A stretch of DNA of 10,762 nt from Natrinema soli (GTDB taxonomy: Archaea; Halobacteriota; Halobacteria; Halobacteriales; Natrialbaceae). Positions 6,223 through 10,762 of this stretch are shown one piece after another (positions within the stretch are counted from its first letter, which is position 1; each line of letters starts with the position of its first letter). The notes under the pieces were generated by a model that saw nothing but the letters and a program-made list of their open reading frames with translations, was not told the origin of the DNA and searched no databases. The DNA is taken from positions 1 through 10,762 of the forward strand of contig NZ_JAQIVI010000358.1 of assembly GCF_028618695.1 (NCBI RefSeq), in the 5' to 3' direction. The translations under genes were made by a program, and so were the position numbers.

Positions 6223-6236
6223 GCCAAACGATTGGC
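6223..6236. promoter_or_regulatory. Small palindrome between TATA box and predicted start of the DUF7344-type gene
   Basis: GCCAA-ACGA-TTGGC: two exact 5-base arms around four bases. Its place between the TATA-like box and the expected start of transcription fits a repressor site. Short arms make chance possible. Confidence 0.33.
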
Positions 6237-6244
6237 AGAAATCG

Positions 6245-6251
6245 TCATAAA
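6245..6251 (-). promoter_or_regulatory. TATA-like box of the DUF7344-type gene
   Basis: The minus strand reads GATTTATGACG here (box TTTATGA), predicting a transcript start near 6221 and a leader of about 65 bases. It is the best TATA match between valS and the start codon. Confidence 0.42.
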
Positions 6252-6266
6252 TCTTCTGTACGGGGG

Positions 6267-6284
6267 AAAAACTGTCGGAAAATA
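6267..6284 (-). terminator. Possible T-rich terminator downstream of valS
   Basis: About 80 bases after the valS stop the minus strand has two T runs, TATTTT and then TTTTT after a short GC spacer (bases 6284 to 6267). Archaeal transcription often stops at such T tracts without a hairpin. The same AT-rich stretch could also be part of the promoter of the next gene. Confidence 0.33.
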
Positions 6285-6361
6285 TCTGTTCTGGAATGTG
6301 ATTGTCCAGAAATCCAGTGGTATCCAGCCGCGAGGCGATTCCACACCGAGGGAGAAGCGGC

Positions 6362-9025
6362 CTACTCGAGGATGAGGACCGCCGATTCGGTCTCGATCAT
6401 CTCGCCCTCACCCGAGTAGGTTCGCTCGAGTTCGACCGCGAAGAGGTCGTCCGCGAGTTCCTCGCCGGCGACCCGGAGAACGCCCGCATCGTCATCGATT
6501 TCGTACTCGCCGCTCTCGATCCCGGCGTCGATCTCGCCGACCTTCGACCCGAACTTCGGGCCGACCGACGAGTAGTCGAGATCGATCGACGCGACCTCGG
6601 TCGTGATCTCCGGCGGTTCCTCGAGCACCGCGAGGTCTCGCACGTGCATCACGTGCTTGATCGCGTCTTCGAAGCCGTCGATAGCCCCGTAGACGGCCAC
6701 CGACTCGAGGTCGCTGTTCAGCGGCAACTGGTGCTCGCTCTTGTAGCGTCGCAGCGCGGAGATGACCTCCATGGCGGTCTCGCCGGCCGCGAGGTCGGCC
6801 TCGTACCCCTGCGGGTCGGGCCAGTCGCGGGTGTGGATGCTGCTCTCGCCGAGGTTCTCGCTCCCGTCACTGTAGACGGCCTGCCAGATCTCCTCCGTCG
6901 CGTGGGGCAAGAACGGGGCCCAGAGCTCGAGGAACGTCCGATGCGCGGTCCGCAGCGCATACTGCGTCGACGGCTCGTCCTCTCGGGTCTTGGCGATTTC
7001 GAGGTAGTCGTCGCAGAACGTGTTCCAGAAGAACGTCCGCAGGCGGTCGCGGGCCTTCGCGAACTCGTAGTCCTCGAGGTGTGCGGTCAGATCCGCGACG
7101 GCGTCGTCGAGTTCCGCGAGGAGCCAGCGATCGATCGCCTCGAGGTCGGCGGGCTCGTCGGGATGGGCGGGCGCGAGCGTGTCGACGAGCTTGGAGGCGT
7201 TCCAGAGCTTTCGCAGGAGCTTCTCGCCGGCGGTGAGGTCCTTCTCCTGATACGGGAAATCGTCGCCGACAGCGGCGCTGGCCGCCCAGAACCGGACGGC
7301 GTCGACGGGGTACTCCGAGAGCACTTCGTCGGGTTCGACGACGTTACCCCGTGATTTGGACATCTTCTCGCGGTTCTCGTCGAGGACGTGGCCGTTGATC
7401 ATCGTCGCGTCGAAGGGCACCTCGCCGGTGTGCTCGTAGCACTTGACGACGGTGTGGAACAGCCAGAACGAGATGATGTCGTGGCCCTGCGGGCGCAGAT
7501 CGAACGGGTAGAGCTCCGGGTTATCCATCGTGAACGACTCGGACTCCGCGTCCCAGTCCCAGCCGGCGTTGATCAGCGGCGTCAGCGAGGAGGTCGCCCA
7601 CGTGTCGAAGACGTCGTCTTCGGCCTCGAACTCGTCGTGACCGCACTCCGGACAGCTCGAGACGGGTGGCTCGTCGCTCAGCGGGTCGACCGGCAGCTCC
7701 GTCCGCTCGGCCATGATTTCGTGATCGCAGTCCGCGCAGTACCAGACCGGGAACGGGATGCCCGAGTCGCGCTGGCGCGAGATGAGCCAGTCCCACTCGA
7801 GGCCCTCGATCCAGTGCTTGTAGCGGGTAAACATCTTCTCGGGGTACCAGTCCATCTCCCGGCCGGCCTCGAGGTACTCCTCCTTGTGGTCCAGAATCTC
7901 GACGTACCACTGTTTGGAGACGCGGTACTCGACGGCGGTGTCGCAGCGCTCGTGGACCTGGACCGCGTGGGAGATTTCCCAGCGGTCGCGCAGGGAGCCG
8001 TCGTCCTCGAGGTCCTCGACGATGGCCTCGCGGGCTTCCTCGGTGGACATGCCCTCGTAGGGGCCGGCGAGGTCGGTCATCGTCGCGGATTCGTCGATGG
8101 CCACCCGGAGCGGGAGGTCGTGGGCCTGGTACCACTCGATGTCGTTCTGGTCGCCGAAGGTACAGCACATCACGACGCCGCTCCCTTTCTCCATGTCGAC
8201 GCGCTCGTCCTCGATGATCGGCACCTCGTGGCCGAAGAGCGGAATCCGAGCGGTCTCGCCAATGAGATCCCGATTCTCTTCGTCGTCGGGGTGGACGAAG
8301 ACGGAGACACAGGCCGGGATGAGTTCCGGACGCGTCGTGGAGATGACGAACTCGTCCCGTGGCGCGTCCGATCCGACGAGTTCGAACGCGATGTCGTTGA
8401 AGTGCGAACCGCGCTCCTCGTCTTCCATCTCGACCTGCGAGATGGCCGTTTCGCACTCCGGACACCAGATCGCGGGCGCCTTCTTGCGGTACTCTCTCCC
8501 CTTCTCGTAGAGGTCGAGGAACGATAGCTGCGAGATCCGCTGGACGCGCGGTTCGATCGTCTTGTAGGTGTTATTCCAGTCGATCGAGGTCCCGAGATTC
8601 TGCATCTTGCGCGTGAAGTCGTCCTCGTACTCCGCACAGACCTCGCGGCAGAGCTCCTGAAACTCCCGGCGCTCGTAGTCCTGATGGCGGATATCCAGTT
8701 CGGACTCGGTCAACCGCTCGCTCGCGATCCCGTTGTCGTCGTAGCCGAAGGGAAAGAGCACGTCGCCGTCGTGCATCCGCTGGAAGCGCGCCGCGAAGTC
8801 CTGCAGGGTCGAGCCGTAGAGGTGGCCCATGTGCAGGCTGCCCGAAACCGTCGGCGGCGGCGTGTCGATCGCGTAGACCGTGTTCGGGTCCCGCTCCTCG
8901 TCGGCCTCGTAGGCGTAGACGTCCTCGTCGATCCAGCGCCGTTGCCAGCGGGATTCGACTGCGTCGGGATCGTAGCCTCCCTCGAGGCTGGGTTCGTCGT
9001 CCTGTTCCGGCGCGTCCATGCTCAT
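6362..9025 (-). CDS. valS: Valyl-tRNA synthetase
   Basis: An 887-residue class I aminoacyl-tRNA synthetase that charges tRNA-Val and edits mischarged threonine. In order: the HIGH motif as HMGH in PPPTVSGSLHMGHLYG (65-68), CPEC-type zinc-binding pairs (near WCPECETAIS, and later WYCADCDHE with SSCPECGHDEF), the editing (CP1) domain including ISTTRPELIPACV, the valine-specific DTWATSSLTPLI segment ahead of the second signature, the KMSKS motif (554-558, bases 7352-7366), and an anticodon-binding helical domain towards the C-terminus. Length is normal for archaeal ValS and nothing is missing. Two ATGs compete: 9025 (MSMDAPEQ) and 9019 (MDAPEQ). A GGTGA Shine-Dalgarno match lies 4 bases ahead of the first and 10 ahead of the second, so the choice is open. 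It is read alone, with its own promoter and a leader of about 40 bases. Confidence 0.97.
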   Translation of the reverse strand: MSMDAPEQDDEPSLEGGYDPDAVESRWQRRWIDEDVYAYEADEERDPNTVYAIDTPPPTVSGSLHMGHLYGSTLQDFAARFQRMHDGDVLFPFGYDDNGIASERLTESELDIRHQDYERREFQELCREVCAEYEDDFTRKMQNLGTSIDWNNTYKTIEPRVQRISQLSFLDLYEKGREYRKKAPAIWCPECETAISQVEMEDEERGSHFNDIAFELVGSDAPRDEFVISTTRPELIPACVSVFVHPDDEENRDLIGETARIPLFGHEVPIIEDERVDMEKGSGVVMCCTFGDQNDIEWYQAHDLPLRVAIDESATMTDLAGPYEGMSTEEAREAIVEDLEDDGSLRDRWEISHAVQVHERCDTAVEYRVSKQWYVEILDHKEEYLEAGREMDWYPEKMFTRYKHWIEGLEWDWLISRQRDSGIPFPVWYCADCDHEIMAERTELPVDPLSDEPPVSSCPECGHDEFEAEDDVFDTWATSSLTPLINAGWDWDAESESFTMDNPELYPFDLRPQGHDIISFWLFHTVVKCYEHTGEVPFDATMINGHVLDENREKMSKSRGNVVEPDEVLSEYPVDAVRFWAASAAVGDDFPYQEKDLTAGEKLLRKLWNASKLVDTLAPAHPDEPADLEAIDRWLLAELDDAVADLTAHLEDYEFAKARDRLRTFFWNTFCDDYLEIAKTREDEPSTQYALRTAHRTFLELWAPFLPHATEEIWQAVYSDGSENLGESSIHTRDWPDPQGYEADLAAGETAMEVISALRRYKSEHQLPLNSDLESVAVYGAIDGFEDAIKHVMHVRDLAVLEEPPEITTEVASIDLDYSSVGPKFGSKVGEIDAGIESGEYEIDDDAGVLRVAGEELADDLFAVELERTYSGEGEMIETESAVLILE

Positions 9026-9028
9026 GCT

Positions 9029-9034
9029 CTCACC
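9029..9034 (-). promoter_or_regulatory. Shine-Dalgarno sequence of valS
   Basis: GGTGAG on the minus strand, just ahead of the two candidate start codons at 9025 and 9019. It is one of the few clear ribosome-binding sites in a window where most starts look leaderless. Confidence 0.5.
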
Positions 9035-9086
9035 GCCCGTCGCGGGCGTCGTCGGTGCGTCGTCCGGCTGTGAAGTTGGCTATCGT

Positions 9087-9094
9087 CCATAAAG
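9087..9094 (-). promoter_or_regulatory. TATA box of valS
   Basis: The minus strand reads CTTTATGG, a good haloarchaeal TATA box, predicting a transcript start near 9062-9066 and a leader of about 40 bases carrying the GGTGAG ribosome-binding site. Confidence 0.55.
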
Positions 9095-9370
9095 CGGCCG
9101 TTGTGCTGTGAATGCTGGTCGGCGACAATACATCCGTCGAAACGGGGTGGGGATACGGGGCTACGAGGCCCCTACGAAAACGGTACCGCGCGGGCCGGCG
9201 AAGGGAGTATCGCTCACTGCGACGGACTCGATCATACGTACCCCTTGCCCCGGAAGCCGTGTTAGGTGTTTCGTCGGCAATCGATTCGGTCGCACGAGGG
9301 AAGGAGGGATGAGCGCCACGAGACCGAACACGGAGAATCGCCGCTCGAGTGGGCCCCGCTACTGAGCGGA
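9095..9370. other. Gene-free stretch between valS promoter and the upstream regulator gene
   Basis: Together with the valS leader and promoter, 345 bases here lack a supported gene. Open frames of 66-85 codons exist on the plus strand but are rich in arginine and lack the acidic composition of real proteins in this window, so I reject them. The only structure seen is a short GC inverted repeat, GGGGC-TACGAG-GCCCC (9157-9172), followed on the plus strand by TACGAAAACGG. It is not a convincing terminator for the minus-strand gene whose stop lies at 9371. Confidence 0.5.
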
Positions 9371-10276
<906 letters not shown>

Positions 10277-10298
10277 AGTCGACAGTTAGACGGGCCCG

Positions 10299-10309
10299 TT
10301 ACAAAAGCA
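10299..10309 (-). promoter_or_regulatory. TATA-like box of the CARF-like regulator
   Basis: The minus strand reads GCTTTTGTAAC, centred about 28 bases ahead of the start codon, the spacing for a leaderless transcript. Confidence 0.45.
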
Positions 10310-10326
10310 CCGAGTCGTCAGCCGCG

Positions 10327-10554
10327 TTACTCCGTGAGCGGCATGATGATGCCGAACACGAACGGCGAGGCAAAGCCGATAGCGAAGCCGATCATCGTCA
10401 GCGCGAAAAACAGCGTGTTCTCCCACTGAGGGAGCGATCCGAAGAACGCGTGTCCGACTAACTCGCTGCCCGCACCCACGACGAAGAGGGCGAGTCCGAG
10501 GAAGAAGCCTCGCTTCGCCAGTCGTGGGTAGTCTGGACCACTATAGTATCCCAT
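10327..10554 (-). CDS. Small two-helix membrane protein, haloarchaeal, function unknown
   Basis: A 75-residue protein with a short polar N-terminus (MGYYSGPDYPRLAKRG), a first membrane helix at about 17-35 (FFLGLALFVVGAGSELVGH), a loop with a WEN motif (43-45), and a second helix at about 47-71. The composition is clearly that of a real membrane protein and the start is fixed by a strong TATA-like box 23-34 bases ahead. I do not recognise a function; it resembles small conserved haloarchaeal membrane proteins. It ends about 50 bases ahead of the CARF-like regulator gene on the same strand, but that gene has its own promoter, so joint transcription is optional. Confidence 0.8.
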   Translation of the reverse strand: MGYYSGPDYPRLAKRGFFLGLALFVVGAGSELVGHAFFGSLPQWENTLFFALTMIGFAIGFASPFVFGIIMPLTE

Positions 10555-10576
10555 ACGTGGTGCTACACGGCCGATC

Positions 10577-10588
10577 CATTAATTATTT
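10577..10588 (-). promoter_or_regulatory. TATA box of the small membrane protein
   Basis: The minus strand reads AATAATTAATGG, 23-34 bases ahead of the ATG at 10554, in otherwise GC-rich DNA. This predicts a leaderless transcript. Confidence 0.55.
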
Positions 10589-10626
10589 CGACATCCCGGT
10601 TTCGCGGTCCGGGAACCGATCCCGCT

Positions 10627-10762
10627 TTACTCACCCGCTGTACTGTCGTCCGCAGGCCCGAGCTCGAGCCCCCGAAACAGATCCACGATCGCCTCGCGGT
10701 CGCGGGCCGGATCCACGTCGAGGGCGGCCGCGAGCAGGTCCGCGCCGTCGGGGGCCTCGAGC
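10627..10762 (-). CDS. C-terminal end of an unidentified gene (runs off the right edge)
   Basis: The last 44 codons plus a TAA stop (10627-10629) of a minus-strand gene. The visible peptide contains LEAPDGADLLAAALDVDPAR and, a little later, EAIVDLFRGLELGPADD, ending in STAGE. The acidic, helix-forming composition is typical of real haloarchaeal proteins, and the other two frames are less protein-like. The piece is too short to name a family. Confidence 0.6.
   Translation of the reverse strand, partial: LEAPDGADLLAAALDVDPARDREAIVDLFRGLELGPADDSTAGE

Noticed and set aside
6302..8527. Two long plus-strand open frames (350 and 379 codons) opposite valS
   Set aside because: They lie antisense to conserved valS motifs. 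Long antisense frames are expected in GC-rich haloarchaeal DNA, and no family pattern is visible.
9157..9172. GC hairpin GGGGC-TACGAG-GCCCC as a terminator of the CARF-like regulator
   Set aside because: It is about 200 bases past the stop codon, and on the minus strand the T run precedes the stem instead of following it.
9108..9365. 85-codon plus-strand frame upstream of valS
   Set aside because: It is basic and arginine-rich, unlike the acidic proteins around it, with no promoter or ribosome-binding site. A 24-codon minus-strand frame in the same gap was also judged random.

Overview
The window looks like chromosomal DNA from a halophilic archaeon (class Halobacteria). The DNA is GC-rich and the predicted proteins are strongly acidic. 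Several genes show a TATA-like box about 25-30 bases ahead of the start codon, as expected for leaderless or short-leader archaeal transcripts. Families present are typical of, or restricted to, this group: a DUF7344-type winged-helix protein, an HFX_2341/DUF6293-type regulator, and a PGF-CTERM surface protein with a Tat signal. Genus-level placement is not possible from this sequence alone; no rRNA, tRNA, CRISPR array or transposase was seen.

Left part (1-1640): the 5' part of pdxS (vitamin B6 synthase lyase subunit) runs off the left edge on the minus strand, with an acetoacetate-decarboxylase-family gene behind it on the same strand. That gene is divergent, across about 265 bases, from a secreted-protein gene.

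Middle (1640-5015), the most unusual region: a Tat-exported protein built from three nearly identical modules of about 140 residues is broken by a 10-base deletion at the end of module 1. Directly after it lies a decayed fragment of a second acetoacetate-decarboxylase-family gene (minus strand). Divergent from that fragment is a PQQ-type beta-propeller surface protein, whose Tat leader and promoter are clearly homologous to those of the repeat protein. The layout 'decarboxylase 5' end - divergent promoters - Tat leader' therefore occurs twice, with unrelated mature proteins behind the two leaders.

Right part (5086-10762): a DUF1405 membrane protein converges on a small DUF7344 winged-helix gene. 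Then, on the minus strand, come valS (complete, with both signature motifs), a CARF-like/winged-helix regulator, a 75-residue two-helix membrane protein, and the 3' end of an unidentified gene at the right edge. These look like independent housekeeping or regulatory transcription units, most with their own recognisable promoter, and not one operon.

No wholly new multi-gene system could be demonstrated. The best candidate for further attention is the duplicated promoter/leader block with its mosaic, frameshifted repeat protein, which suggests modular shuffling of surface-protein leaders.
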